DNA of 64,000 nt from Pestalotiopsis fici W106-1 (Eukaryota; Ascomycota; Sordariomycetes; Amphisphaeriales; Sporocadaceae), in assembly GCF_000516985.1 (NCBI RefSeq), contig NW_006917093.1, positions 5,551,013 to 5,615,012 on the forward strand. Direction: 5' to 3'. A program made the position numbers and the translations under genes. This document shows, piece by piece, positions 1 to 11,590 of this stretch (the first letter of the stretch is position 1; each line of letters begins with the position of its first letter). The notes below the pieces were generated by a model. That model searched no databases and was not told the origin of the DNA. It worked only from the letters and a program-made list of their open reading frames with translations.

Positions 1-842
1 CTGTGGGCTTTGGTAGACCATGAAGCTTGCTTCGATGGGCATAGTCGTGCACTGGCCGGAGGGACGCTAGGCTGGTTTCCTGCGCCTCGATATTTCGGAG
101 TGCTTGCTCGAGAAAAACAAGCACCACCGGTACATTTCCATGATCAGTCAATCTTGGTACGCCGAGGCCGAGGGCTTCTTCACCGAGAAAGACTTTTACT
201 ACTGATGCTTTTTGATAAATCTCGTGCATCAGCTTGACTTGACTTGCTCTCTCGTCTGGGTCGTCTTGATTAATGCAGATGGAGTCGATCCATACAGGCT
301 TCCACTGGGAGTGCGTATTCATCCTAGTCTCGCTTCTGTTCCGTGCAAAGTTCCGCCAGGCATTCCGGCTAGAGTGCAATGGATGGTCTTCGGGCCATAT
401 CGATACTGAATCCCAGTCGACAAGTGGTCGCAAGTGTCTCAGAGCAACTTCGAGGTTATGAGAAATCACCTTGCTGATTCCATTGCATGTAATGGCGCGT
501 GACGACTCGGTTCCCCAGCTTAAAAGACGGAATGTGTCAGATTCATTCTTTGATGCGAAAGCAATGGGTTCATGGTACACAGTATCGAGTTGCATCTTGT
601 GGACAAATGGAGAAATATTGAAAAGCATGGGCGTAGGGAATCAATCAAACACTAAAAGCTAGAATACCACCTACGTGGGCTACTTACACATACGATAGGG
701 CCTCAAAGTCAGGCAAATGTTCAAGATCCACTGCTTGTATGAGAGTGCACTCAATGTCCTCGTCGGAAAGTCCAGGCTTTATCAGCAGTAAACGTAGCGA
801 ATTCCCATTCAAAGGCTCGTAAATACTCCGTTCAGCTTGCAT
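1..842 (-). CDS. HET-domain (heterokaryon incompatibility-type) protein, N-terminal part
   Basis: Starts at the ATG at 842-840 and runs off the left edge, so the C-terminus is missing. Exon 1 is 842-688 and exon 2 is 518-1. The intron (donor GTAAGT at 687, acceptor AAG at 519) joins the halves of the conserved HET block EALSYVWGT (residues 47-55). The second hallmark, WIDSICINQDDPDERASQV, follows at about residues 128-146, then a KVFLGE stretch. This block order is that of the Pfam HET family, found in fungal proteins that trigger or modulate vegetative incompatibility and programmed cell death; most family members are uncharacterised. The N-terminus begins with a typical 'Y.PL....RLL..KPG' lead-in, which supports the chosen start. 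The C-terminal effector or regulatory part cannot be seen. The family call is firm; the biological role is inferred. Confidence 0.88.
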
Positions 843-1259
843 ATTGGTAGGTGACCCTGAATGATCTGGCGACAGTAATGTTTAGCAGGTTGTGTACAAT
901 GTTGTTCACGCCAAGCTCCATCCCACCTGCTCTTGTTGTTTGATGGAGAGGAAATAAGAAGAGGGAGAAAAGAAAAGTCGATGGCCAGGATTGATATCTG
1001 GCCCGGCACTTGAGGGATTCCTTGCGCGAGGCAGTGTACTCGGATGTGCTGTCGTGGTGAGTCTGCCTCGTCCTGCGCCGCACCGTAAGACTGACAGGGG
1101 CTGGAATCCACCGTCATCACCAAGGACCTTGACAGCGCTCGCATCGTACGTGACAAATCCTGCTCACTCTCAGCCGCATTGCTAGCACTTCAGGCATCCA
1201 TTGCTCGGCCTTGATCTGAAACGACCAAAATTCATTCCATCTCCTCGAGACAAAACACC
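843..1259. other. Intergenic region between divergent genes
   Basis: This 417-base stretch lies between the start of the leftward HET-domain gene and the start of the rightward membrane-protein gene, so it should hold both promoters. Overlapping open frames on both strands here show no family signature. I see no repeat or RNA gene. Confidence 0.6.
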
Positions 1260-2204
1260 ATGGGACTGACTACACGAATCAAAAAGGATCTCGAATTGAA
1301 AAACTTCAGTGAGTAACTCCTATAGGCTGATTGCCTAAACTGCAAGGGGAATGATCAAGGCTAAAAGTAAAGCTCAGCGGTCCATGCGCAATGGTAAATA
1401 AAATATTGTCCCCTGCACCCTCTTTTCCTCCGGCAACTGACATCTGCAAAGGCTTGGCATGTTCGCAGCTGTTGTTCATGCCATAGGGGCCCTTCGATTG
1501 CTCTACATGGCTTTCAAGGCAGACCGGTACGCTGACTGGTGGGCTGGTGAAATCTCCATGAACCTACCGTGGTCTTTCAGGCTCGCCTGGACCTTGACCG
1601 GATATCTCAACCTCATGTGAGTTTCTCTGACAAGGGGCCATCATTCTGAAATCGCGCGGGGGGAGCTAACAAGAGACCTTGCTGTAGGATATTGCCATTG
1701 GGTCCCATCGTTGTGGAAGTACCATGTTTATACTTTCGATTTCCCTGGTTCGTCACGGGCTTTGCGAGCTGGGAGCTGTTTGCCCTTTTCCGGCGGGCAG
1801 GTGTCGATTACTGGGGGTTTTTCGCGCACACGCACCTCGCGCTCCAAATATGGAGCATCGTTTTCATGATATTGGATAATCTCGCGATGGGAGTGCTATA
1901 TCGATTTCTGCCCCATCTTCGCCGTATCAATAATAGTCTGTCTGCAACTCCGAAGATGGTATTTTATGCAGCGTTGACGGTCGTTCTCATCCTCACGTCC
2001 AGGTACAGCCTTTATTGGAGGGCGAGCGCCGGCCAGTCGATACTGGTGGCTGCTTATTTCCTTTATGGATCTACATCCATTTTGTATGGTTACGCTTGGT
2101 ATCGGGGACAAGGCGTCGTGTCCAGTCGAGTCCTTGGTGGTTCTGGGGTTGAACCAATCGCTCTGGCATTCCCCGGCCTGGCCTCGGGGCCGATAGCAAT
2201 TTAG
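1260..2204 (+). CDS. Multi-pass integral membrane protein of unknown function
   Basis: Model: join(1260..1308, 1469..1616, 1688..2204), 237 aa. Frames join cleanly: donor GTGAGT at 1309 with acceptor CGCAG at 1464-1468, then donor GTGAGT at 1617 with acceptor TAG at 1685-1687. The start MGLTTRIKKDLELKNF is a short charged cytosolic leader. About five hydrophobic segments follow: VVHAIGALRLLYM, the GYLNLMILPLGPIVVEVP region, LALQIWSIVFMILDNLAMG, MVFYAALTVVLIL, and ILVAAYFLYGSTSILYGYAW. I do not recognise a named family. Size and topology resemble small fungal-specific polytopic proteins, and no catalytic motif is visible. Exon 1 is only 49 nt; the membrane segments in exons 2 and 3 are the firm part. 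The last residues after VSSRVLGG are low in complexity. Confidence 0.72.
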
Positions 2205-2903
2205 AAGCAAGAATTGATTAAATGAGATAGACTTTATAGAGTTGTAACTTGGCTGAATTCATGATAGACTTGCACTTTGACCAGAATGTGCACACGGATC
2301 AGAAGCATCACACGCCATTTGCTTCCCGAGTGACGATGACAGCAGCCAAGGACTAGCAAGACTTTATATACGTGCACGAGTCTTTGTATCAGGGGGAAAA
2401 TGCAGCAAGTTCAAATCTGGCAGAATTGTTAAGATAAAAGCCTTTTATAGAGTTGTGCCTTATTGAGTTTGAACCATCAAACAGTGAATCGATGGATCCT
2501 CGAAAACCCTGTGCAGAAATACACAGCGCAACACCTGATTGGTGGAATACGACGGAGCCCATCTACCTCTAGCATACCATAGTGCTGGGAAATCTCTCCC
2601 CCCAATGACATAGTTGTGCGTCGGACCTATGGTCTAACCCACTATGGGTCAACCAAAGTCTTTACTTATCTCTTCCTTGTCAAATGTTCCCCGCACAATC
2701 TCGTCGACACACACCTTTTCCTGCCACCGGAAATAAGGTCGACGATTTTTCCCAAGAGGCCTCTTTCGGCATTCTACCCGGGGAATATTATTCTTGTCAC
2801 TGTTGATTGATCGTGGTTGTAGGTGTTGTTGTTGTTGTTGCTGCTGCTGCTACTGCTTCGTGACCTTTGATATAAAGCCAAGACCAAACTGTGGAGTGGA
2901 GTT
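2205..2903. other. Intergenic region with GTT/GCT microsatellite
   Basis: This is the 3' flank of the membrane-protein gene and the promoter region of the MFS gene. A trinucleotide run, (GTT)n passing into (GCT)n, occupies roughly 2823-2856, close upstream of the MFS start codon. Nothing else is recognised. Confidence 0.6.
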
Positions 2904-4616
2904 ATGCCTTCTCATTCCGAAATCAAAGACCCCAATGCTTTTCCCACCGTACAACTCACAGTCCTAGGTATGCATGTATCTCTTTGCTTTGAATTTGATT
3001 TTGAGGGGTCACCTACACCGACATTTCAAATCTCACGATACTCTTCTGCGTTTCAAGACTGACCAGTTTTCGGAATACCAGCAATATGTCGCTTTTCAGA
3101 GCCAATCGCCTTCAACTCGATTCTCGCCTACACATATGTGATGGTACAAGACCTCAATGGCGGTGACGATACCGATGCATCCTTTTATGCCGGCCTCTTG
3201 GTCTCGGCGTACGCCGTGGCCGAGGCCCTGACCTCGATGGGCTGGGGCATGCTGTCTGATCGCGTCGGCAGAAAGCCCGTTGTCCTCTTTGGCCTCGTGG
3301 GCGTCGCCATCTCGAGTCTCATCTTTGGCTTGGCCAAGAGCTACTGGGTCGCGCTGCTGGCCCGCTTCATTGGCGGCGCGCTCAACGGCAACGTCTCGGT
3401 CATGCAGACCATGGTGGCCGAAATGGTCAAGAATCCCGCCCACGAGCCCCGGGCCTATGCCACGCAGCCCTTTGTCTGGACCCTCGGTGGTATCATTGGA
3501 TCCGCCATGGGCGGTTTCCTGGCGCAGCCCGCGCGTTTCTACCCTGGGCTGTTTCCTGCCGACGGCCTGTTTGGCAGGTACCCGTACCTGCTTCCAAACC
3601 TCGTTGCTGTCGCCGTCATTGTCTTGGCCGTCCTGCAGGGTATCTTCTTCCTCGAGGAGACAAACCCCGTGCTCAAGGAGGTGGATGACAATGCCGTCGA
3701 GGATAGTGACATGGATGAAACCACGCCACTCAACGGCGCTCGGCAAAGGGGTCCGCGGGCTAGTACCATAAGCGAACGGCCGCGCTTTGCCGAGGACAGC
3801 CTCCCCCTCCCCGTGGAGCAGAATTTTGATCTGAGACGATCTTCCTTTGGTACTGTCCACTCGATCCGGCTGCCAGCAGACGCGCAGCCCAGTGCAGTGC
3901 GCGCCGACGGTCGCCCTGCCCCGCCGAGCCGCGCGCTGAGCACGCAGAGCTTCAAGGGCAAGACGTTCAACTTTACCATCATCATGGTCACCGTTGCGCT
4001 GGTCATCTTCTCGTACCACCAGATGGCTTTTTGCACTTTGTTGCCGACGCACCTGCTGGACAAGCCTCAGCAGCCGAGGGGCAAGCTCGATCTAATGGGA
4101 GGGTTGGGCTATACGGTACACGACGTGGGTGTGTACCTGGCCGTAAACGGCATCATTGGGCTGTTCATTCAGGCCGTCATCTTTCCTCTGTTCGTCGACC
4201 GGATCGGCGTTTGGAGATCTTTTGTGCTCATGATTGTCTTCTACCCGGCTGCCTATGTGCTCAACCCCTTCCTGTCGGCTTTTCCCGACTGGCTCGTCTC
4301 GCCCGGTATCTACCTGTCCATGGTATTGCAGAGCTTCTTTGGCATCATTGTAGGACCCTGCGCCCTGATTCTACTCAAGAACGCCACGCCGTCTCCGGCT
4401 GTGCTCGGCAAGGTCAACGGGTTCGCCATGGCGGCCTGCTGCCTCGCGCGCACCGTCAGCCCGCCACTCGTGGGCATCATCTACGCCGCTGGTGGCTCGG
4501 CAGCGGCCTGGTTCAGTTGTGCTGGCATCGCCATTGTGGGCATTGTGCAGGTCATTTGGGTACCCCGGAAGCACGCTGTCGAGCATGTCGAAGTTGACGC
4601 GGCACTCTTTGAATAA
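2904..4616 (+). CDS. Major facilitator superfamily transporter (fungal DHA/YCR023C-like)
   Basis: Model: join(2904..2967, 3082..4616), 532 aa. The start MPSHSEIKDPNAFPTVQLTVL followed by AICRFSEPIAFNSILAYTYVM is the usual N-terminus of this fungal MFS group, and the splice (donor GTATGC at 2968, acceptor CAG at 3079-3081) restores it. The loop 2-3 signature GMLSDRVGRKPVV lies at about residues 76-88. Twelve membrane segments fit the length, with a long hydrophilic central loop (about residues 210-300, rich in S, R and P) between the two halves. Members of this group are proton-linked exporters or facilitators of small molecules; some are related to plant zinc-induced facilitators. The substrate cannot be read from sequence. 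No biosynthetic genes sit next to it. Confidence 0.88.
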
Positions 4617-5162
4617 ACTCCCAAGATTGGGGGTCCTATATGAACATGGACTGCCCCTTTGGTATAGATTGCCTCTGGCGCTGTGAGATTGAAAGTCGGG
4701 ATCTTGTTACGGACGACTGCATTTTGCTTACTTATATACGTCTGTGACATTATTGTCCAGAGTATCAGGAAACATTTATCGGTGGAATCGGGTATGTTTC
4801 ATTCGGCGCTCTGTTTTTGGTCACGTGGGCATATTGGGATCGTTTAATGAATACTTGCCTACATCTTATAGCATCAGCACGCATCAAAGTTTCAGGTTTT
4901 ACATGGGTACCTTATTATAGAAATACGATTTACTTTTTGAGCCAATACAGCATTAGTCCGGCATTGAGAAATGGGGTCTAGGTGGAAACCGGCCCACATT
5001 CTACAGAGTATAATGGACATAGTAGGGACCTGACTGACTTGGTATGCGCTGAAGCCAGGGGATTATCACATTGCCATACTATCGCCACGGTATTTCCAGG
5101 GTGTCATTGACATGTCGAATGCGCTAAGATTGGGAATGATTTCTTGATTAATATATTGATCA
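4617..5162. other. Convergent intergenic region
   Basis: Shared 3' region of the rightward MFS gene and the leftward Apple-domain gene. It is AT-rich towards 5140-5165 and holds no recognised feature. Confidence 0.5.
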
Positions 5163-6280
5163 TCATATTATTATTGCAAATGCCCATCCCGAATCGGCTG
5201 TATGTGACTGTTTGAGGCCGCTTTTGAGCCAACAAGTGTGCTCGAATAGGGAGTCCCCATCGACGTAGCCCCATCCGCACCCGGTGCACCCGCTGGTGCC
5301 TGCGCAGTTGTCCATACAATCCGCCATGCTGTTTGTTTGTACGCTCCCCAGATCGGTGGCCTCGTCGTCCCCGCTATAGTCTATTCCGCAGAGGTGAAGG
5401 AACTGGACAGTCGACCCCGGCACAGTGTATGTTGTTCCATTACCGGCCGGACAATCGACGCCTCCTGTCGAGGTCGCTGTGGCAGATGTGGATGTCGTCG
5501 TCGTCCCGGTCGTCCCCGTTTGTGTTGTAGCAGTGGCTACTGCCGATGAAGCAGAACTATCCGTGCTGTTCCCTACGCCGCCTGACGTCGAAGTATGTGA
5601 TGTGCTGTTTGCTTTCGCTTGGCTTACACCGACTGCCACGCCGATCACGATTCCCAGTATGACAACTGCCGCAACGGCCAAAAGACCCCAGAACCACCGT
5701 TTTTGCAGCCCAAATATCCTCCCGTCTCCGTTTCTTCTATTCTTTCCGCCCGGTGGAATCGGAAACATGCCATTGCCGCCTCGGCGTCCTGCCTCTTCAG
5801 GATCGGGAGTCGCCGGTGGCGTCGGGTCGCGCAGCCATGAGTGTTGTACGGGCGCCGGTTGTTTTAGCGACGACGGAGAAAAGGACGTGAGCGAAAAGCG
5901 CGGCGACTTTAGGTTGAGCAGCTCGAATCGCGATCTCAAGTCTTCCTTTTCTTGCTGCGCCTGCTTGAGCTCCGTAAGCGACGGAGTCCTCGGGATCAGA
6001 GGTTGCTGTCCCTGGACAGAACCTAGGGTGCCGGATCGGTACGGTTTCATTTGCGCGACGAAGCGGGCAGCAAGCGCAGTGCTCGCTTCCCTGATCTTTT
6101 TGGCTTGTTCCTTATCTCTGCTCTCTGGCTGTTCTCGCTTGCTAGTGGGGGGTTGGGCGGCCTTGTCGCACTGAATAAGAAAAAGAAAACGTCGATTCTT
6201 TTTAGCGACTAGCAGCGACGCGATACGGGGGTGTCCTCTTTCGATACAGCAGGTTGACGATAGCGAAAGTCTGCAAACAT
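5163..6280 (-). CDS. Single-pass membrane protein with extracellular Apple/PAN-like domain
   Basis: Preferred model: exons 6280-6227 and 6170-5163, 353 aa. The open frame has no ATG before the acceptor. A 56-nt intron (donor GTATCG at 6226, pyrimidine-rich acceptor TTATTCAG) joins a short exon, MFADFRYRQPAVSKEDTP, in frame to CDKAAQPPTSK. This start is an inference. After a charged Ser/Pro-rich cytosolic part comes one hydrophobic helix (WFWGLLAVAAVVILGIVIGV), then a Ser/Thr-rich stalk. The C-terminal domain (about 90 aa, from VDCPAGNGTTYTVPG) contains LHLCGIDYSGDD, DCMDNCAGTSGCTGCGWGY and HTCWLKSGL, the cysteine pattern of fungal Apple/PAN-type modules. Such proteins are probably plasma-membrane or wall-anchored with an outward-facing adhesion domain. 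The ligand is unknown. It ends in the hydrophobic AFAIII. Confidence 0.8.
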
Positions 6281-6999
6281 GCTTGCACAATTGATGTATG
6301 TGAAATAAAAATTAAAGATGATTACTTTCCACTGGCCATTGGGAAAGAAAAGGGCAAGGAGAGAAAAATAATAGAAAAGTTCCTCCCTCCCCCGGCATCA
6401 GCCAAGCCAACACAAAGCTGCTCTACCGCTCCTGCGAGGGAGTAAGTACGACATAGTCCTGCGGTGCCGTCAAATGGATGTGTGATCCTGACGCCATTTG
6501 GCTGCAAGCCCATCACAGCGCAATTTCTCGTCGTGGTCGTCGGTCAGCGCGCTAACTGCTGTTGTGCAGACGGGTTTGGCGGGCTGGCGGGATTGCATGC
6601 TTTAGGTTCCTCTTTACTGCCTTTTCGGTAGGCCAGTGTAGGGGCCTGGCCCCCCATTGGCAGGGGCCTTTGACGTCCTTGGCCAGCTTAGCCAGGGCAG
6701 CTTGTGGGTGTCCCTGGGCGCCTTTACTGCATCGGGCGAAATTGGGCTCGGAAGCGAGGGCCTTGGCCGCCTAGCGACAGCAACTATTGATCGACGGATT
6801 AAGCATGGTTCGCCGGCCTGGGAAATGGGAAATCACCACAACCGTGGTTCGTCGGCGATAGCTTCAGCGAAGAAGTTTTTCAGGGTCCTCGAATGTTTGT
6901 CACGTATGTTTGTTGACTATAATAGTCCATCTAGCACTACACTTTTGCCATTCCGATCTGGGTGATTCTTTTGGTCGTCCTCATATAAGTTGCGCAATC
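6281..6999. other. Intergenic region without recognised gene
   Basis: Upstream region of the Apple-domain gene. Open frames here (for example around 6657-6965) are low in complexity, and I see no domain or convincing codon pattern. Confidence 0.5.
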
Positions 7000-7236
7000 A
7001 TGTGGCGTCTTGCCCTTTTGTGTTGTGCCGTTGCTGTTACACTGTCCGCTGCATCTTTGCGCGCGATTCTGCAGTATGATGTTGGTTGGGTGGATGATAA
7101 TAGCTGTATCATCCCTGACTCGCTGGATCCTCTCAGCAGTATGCAATGCAGTAACACTCACCAACTCCTCCACGGCTTCCGGTCCCTCCCTCTAGCTCTT
7201 CCCATAACTGCTGTGCGACACCATCCTCCGAAATAA
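7000..7236 (+). CDS. Possible small secreted protein (weak)
   Basis: An ATG at 7000 opens a 78-aa frame. Its N-terminus, MWRLALLCCAVAVTLSAAS, looks like a signal peptide: short basic start, hydrophobic core and small residues before a possible cleavage site. The rest (…VGWVDDNSCIIPDSLDPL…) has few cysteines and matches no family I know. A poly-A-like run follows at about 7247-7260. It could be a small secreted protein, the first exon of something longer, or chance. There is no supporting neighbour. Confidence 0.22.
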   Translation: MWRLALLCCAVAVTLSAASLRAILQYDVGWVDDNSCIIPDSLDPLSSMQCSNTHQLLHGFRSLPLALPITAVRHHPPK

Positions 7237-8220
7237 CTTACTACAAAAAAAAAAAAAATAAGAGCAAGAATAATACGTTCAATTCCTACAGAGTGACCAT
7301 CTACCCATAGGACACAAGCCCATCCTTCCAAGCGACCGTCGGGCTGTCGGAATACTGGTCAGGATATGCCCCAATACTGTGGTAACCTAACCTAGTGCCG
7401 ACGCCCGAAATTGGCAGCGCAATAGATCGCAACCATGGCTTTTGGTTCCTGATCGACCCAACCCGGAAGCAGTAAAGATTGCTGGTGGTGGTCGTCGTCT
7501 TGGGGACTGGTTCATTAAAATGATCTCTACCGAACACCAAAGTTCCAGATACGAGGGCACGTACAGAGCAGTGGCAATCGCAGACTGTGAGCATACCGGC
7601 GACGAAAGGCACTTCTAGACTTTTGGTGGCTGTCTTTCTATGACGCGCGCTCGGATCGCATCTTCGATGTCTTGGCCCCAGGGCCACCTTCAACGCCCGG
7701 GCCCCAAGCTCCGCCCGGCTCTTCAGGACCCTGTTTTTATTCCCCGAGGCGCGATGTCTTCTCGGGCCTCTTCCACTGTGGCTATGATGGCGCTTTGTTT
7801 GTTAGAATGCCAGTGGCGTGACGCCAAAAAGATTAGTATTGAATGTTCACTGCGCACAATCAGGAAAGTCCTATTCTGCTTCTGCTAATCATAAAGCGCA
7901 ACTTGGTTTGTATTGAAGTCTACAAAGCAGGACTTCAGGCTGCAAAGCCGGCCGGTGGCCGAGTGAGAAATGGCATGCTCACTTCAGCGTGGCATAAATT
8001 GAAACCCCATAATCTTCTGCCCAAGACGTTGAAACACCTCTTGGCCTTTGATACATTGCACTGGGTAAGACAAGTCCGCCATGGACGCGAACCTCAAAGG
8101 CGTTCAGAGTCTGCGCGACCACTATCGGCCCGCCACTGGATCGTTGTGCTCGTCAGTCGGCTTCCTATTCAACGTCCAGCGTGTTCACATGTTTGTGTAA
8201 CGAACAGAAAATAAATTTGA
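7237..8220. other. Gene-poor stretch, possible coding relic on minus strand
   Basis: On the minus strand between about 7810 and 7300, short stretches in different frames look protein-like (for example IIATVEEAREDIAPRGIK, then SLEVPFVAGMLTVCDCHCSV) but are broken by stops and frame changes. This could be a decayed gene or one whose introns I could not place. No family is recognised, so I do not call a gene. Confidence 0.3.
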
Positions 8221-10550
8221 CCATTTGAGGTAGTCACTCTCCTGCCATTAACCAGGGATCTTGCGTTGCGGCATAGAAGTAAAATGACATTGTTGTCATG
8301 CTACCCAGCAATTGCTCTCATGAGCAGCCAAGCAGCGACGCAACAGAGTCTTGATGATTGGCTACTTCGCCGATTACGACACTGGAAACAGCCCATCAAG
8401 TGCTCAGTGTCAATTATAGGGTGACAATATGGCGCTGTTGTACTTTCTCATTAGCTTGATGGGTTCATGCTATATCTTGTGCACAACCACAAAGAGGCGT
8501 TTGTTGCAGTTGATGCGAATCATGCCAATTCACCACGAGGTTTGCTATGCTACTCTCATTATTTACAAAAAGTAATCTCATGAGCCACTGAAAACTTGTG
8601 CTTTTGTCATATATCCTCGGTGATGAACACTCGTCAAAAACCCCCGCCTCCTCATGCCTGTTGGACTACGGAGTGTTCCTGACAACCCAGAACTGGCAAG
8701 GGTGTATTCATCACATTGTACATGAAACAATTGTATACATAGACTGACATTTTGGTCATCATTCAGGACATCTTGAATATATCCTGAACGAGCAGAGCTC
8801 AGAGTGTTAGTGCTAGATGACTCTGTCTCTCGTAATACAAATATTGAGAAAAGGGTCCTTATTTAACGCATATTTACATGTAGACAGTATAGGAAGAATA
8901 TAGTCAAGCTTCTCCCTAATTGATATGTTACTCCTCATGTTACTGACGAACCAAAATCTCGAAATAAAATAATCACATTTTGAATCGCTCAAAGAACCTG
9001 AGCTCATGATATGACAATGTGCCATGCTTGACAGTTTGTCGATCAGAGAACACTTTGAACTCAATTGAACAGAAACTAGAAATCACCAGAATATGAAAGC
9101 AGTTCGCCGGACCGTGCGAATGGACAGCAAAGAAAACAGATGGTGTCATATTGTGGTTCGCCACAGGATACTCATGAGGGAAGCCAAGCATACGATGCCG
9201 TTGGATAGAAAGAGCGAACTATCGTGCCTTTTACAAACGGTCTTGGAGGTGATCAGTAGCCAAGTTTGGTCGGAAATCACAGTCTCGATAGAACATCGGT
9301 GAGGATATGAATAGCACTTGGATAGCCATGAAAATAAGTTCCCAATATTCACTATCATGCCAATAATTGGGAACAAAGCCCTATTCTTTGGTACACATGA
9401 GGTATCTTGAGCGCCTTTTCTCAAGGACATCAGCTTTGATAGCTTCCAGACACCTGCTTTGAAGATTCCCGTATCTCTTGCCGCCGTTTTATCGTTCTCC
9501 AATTCTGAGTTGTAAAGCTTGAGATGAGGTCTCGGACGCCGGAACAAAATTCTGTGCATATAATTCTTCTCTGAGAATATAGATATATATTTCACAGGAC
9601 AACCGTGCTTAAGCCAGAGTATATTAGACCGATTGACGCGAGTATCAGAATATTTTGTATGAGGAGAAGCAGAGATTATAGGTATTTTCGCCTTTATTTA
9701 GCCTACAAGTACTGAGAAGGATGCTTTAAATCATCAGTGCGAAGCATTGCTCTGTGGAATGTACCGCCTTGTTGGTCATCTAAGCGTAGATTTCTCATAA
9801 TTTCTGGTACCATAGTGACTGAGAGTCCGTTTTACATATGAATTGGGTCAAGTCATGAAAAGGTATCAACGTCCGATGTCATTCTGAACACTCCAAAGAG
9901 AAGTGATAGAGCAGTCGCACTCAATCGTGCCTTGATCGCTCTTACGATGACTATGATGTCACCACCAAGTAGCGCTGCCTGCCTTTCACATCCTTCTCCA
10001 AGTATAATTATTCATCTATGCCTTGGCAATTATAATTCATTGTCTCGGGTTGATATATGAATGATAGTAGCCAGTTTAGGCACGTTAGTCTGTGCAAAGG
10101 TCTAATAATCCTTAAATCTAGTGCTGAAGTTGTACTGTGCTCGAACAAAGCTTGTATTCGTGAATGACATCTACCAGAGCAGATGTTCCTAATAAGTGTA
10201 TGCTAATATAAGTACACTTTTTATTTGTAATAAAAAAAAGTCACAAACATACTTGCGAATGGCGACACAGGTTAGATTACAGTTAGGAATCTCAAAAACT
10301 CCCGTATCCTTTTTTCTCTCTTTCGACATGATATCATTCCGCGCCATTCATGGAAACACACATAATCATTGAACCGAGTGAGAGCGTTATGGCCAAAAGT
10401 TTGTCATTAGTCCGACAGACCTGATTCATGATGAAAGGGAAGACTAAACTGCCTGACTAGCGTACACAGTAGAGTATGTATGCTAAGTTCAGGAATGACT
10501 CCTACAAAGAATATGTACAGTGGATCAGTCTCCGCTAGACACGATCGTCA
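8221..10550. other. AT-rich, gene-free tract
   Basis: About 2.3 kb that reads clearly richer in A and T than the flanking genes, with stops in all frames at short intervals. The longest frame is a 149-aa minus-strand one at 9146-9595 with no recognisable motif. It resembles the AT-rich patches left in ascomycete genomes by repeat-induced point mutation of old transposons, but I find no transposase, reverse transcriptase or terminal repeats. The RIP origin is therefore a hypothesis. Confidence 0.4.
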
Positions 10551-11590
10551 GGTCCCAAATGAAGAAACCCCATTGCTATGTGCATGAAAATGGACATAGA
10601 GGTTACTTGAAACCAAGCCATGATTTGAATGGGGCCGCGTTTTTGTCGAGAGAACGTGGCAATGGTACGCATACCCGTTGGATAAAGTTATGATGGGTGT
10701 GGGCGGCAGAAAGTCACCAACCATGCGGATGGCAGGTGGGGTGCAAAGGGATGTCACCCGCTGTTTTATGCTATGCATTTCATTAAGACATGCATGTGTG
10801 CGGGTTGCAGCTCACCAATTATGTACATTTCTGGTGCTCACATATATGCCTATAACAGGGACGAGGCACATCTTTGACCGGGGTTCCCTGTTGATGCTCC
10901 ATCTGATAAAATTTGGCTGGTCCATCGTGGGTCCCTTAGATGGTGCCAAGGTGAGTTATCTGATGCGCTGCTCCACAGACTTCGGGCAAATGCGCAGACC
11001 AGACGCAGTCGTCGCACCTCTGTGCTGCTTTACCTTCTCTTTCTCTCATTGACCGTCTTGTTAGACACCTGCCTCGTACCCCTCGTCTCGCCCGCAATTG
11101 AGCGAGTGAGGGACAAAAATTACCCCGTGCAATCCCAGGCCCTCGGCTCGCCGCTCTTCTTTGGTCTTTTTTTTCTCACTGTGATTCTTTACGAGGGGCA
11201 TTTCCTCCGTTAGCCCAATCTGATAAGCGTTACGTATTAGCCGTCACCCAAGGGGGAAAAAAAACAACAACTTGTGCCCGCCTCAATGTCGAGGTCCGAG
11301 AAGCCGTTGAGGCCACCACCCGTGGAACAAGTAATGACCATGATGCCACGACACAAGATATGATGAGCATCTGCAAAGGACCCCGATGCCGGTCCCAATG
11401 AAGATGTATTCTCTTCTGTCCTCATGACGATCGTGAAACAGAACGGAGCAAGGGGAAACCCGGACTAGTTGTAAGAGCAGCAGTAGCAGCAGCAGAAGCA
11501 GAATGAAGGTTTATGTATTTCCCGTCATGTCACCTACCCTCTGCAGGCATATGGGTGCCGGACAAGTGACCCAATGTCACGGTCCCAACG
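10551..11590. other. Intergenic region upstream of the FAD oxidoreductase gene
   Basis: No gene recognised. A degenerate AGC-type trinucleotide run lies at about 11476-11500, some 90 nt before the ATG at 11591, probably in the 5' leader of the next gene. Confidence 0.45.

Noticed and set aside
3096..4052. 318-codon open frame on the minus strand
   Set aside because: Antisense shadow of the MFS transporter; its composition follows from the codon bias of the sense gene and it has no domain.
9146..9595. 149-codon minus-strand frame in the AT-rich tract
   Set aside because: Composition reflects AT-rich DNA; no recognisable motif or neighbouring exon.
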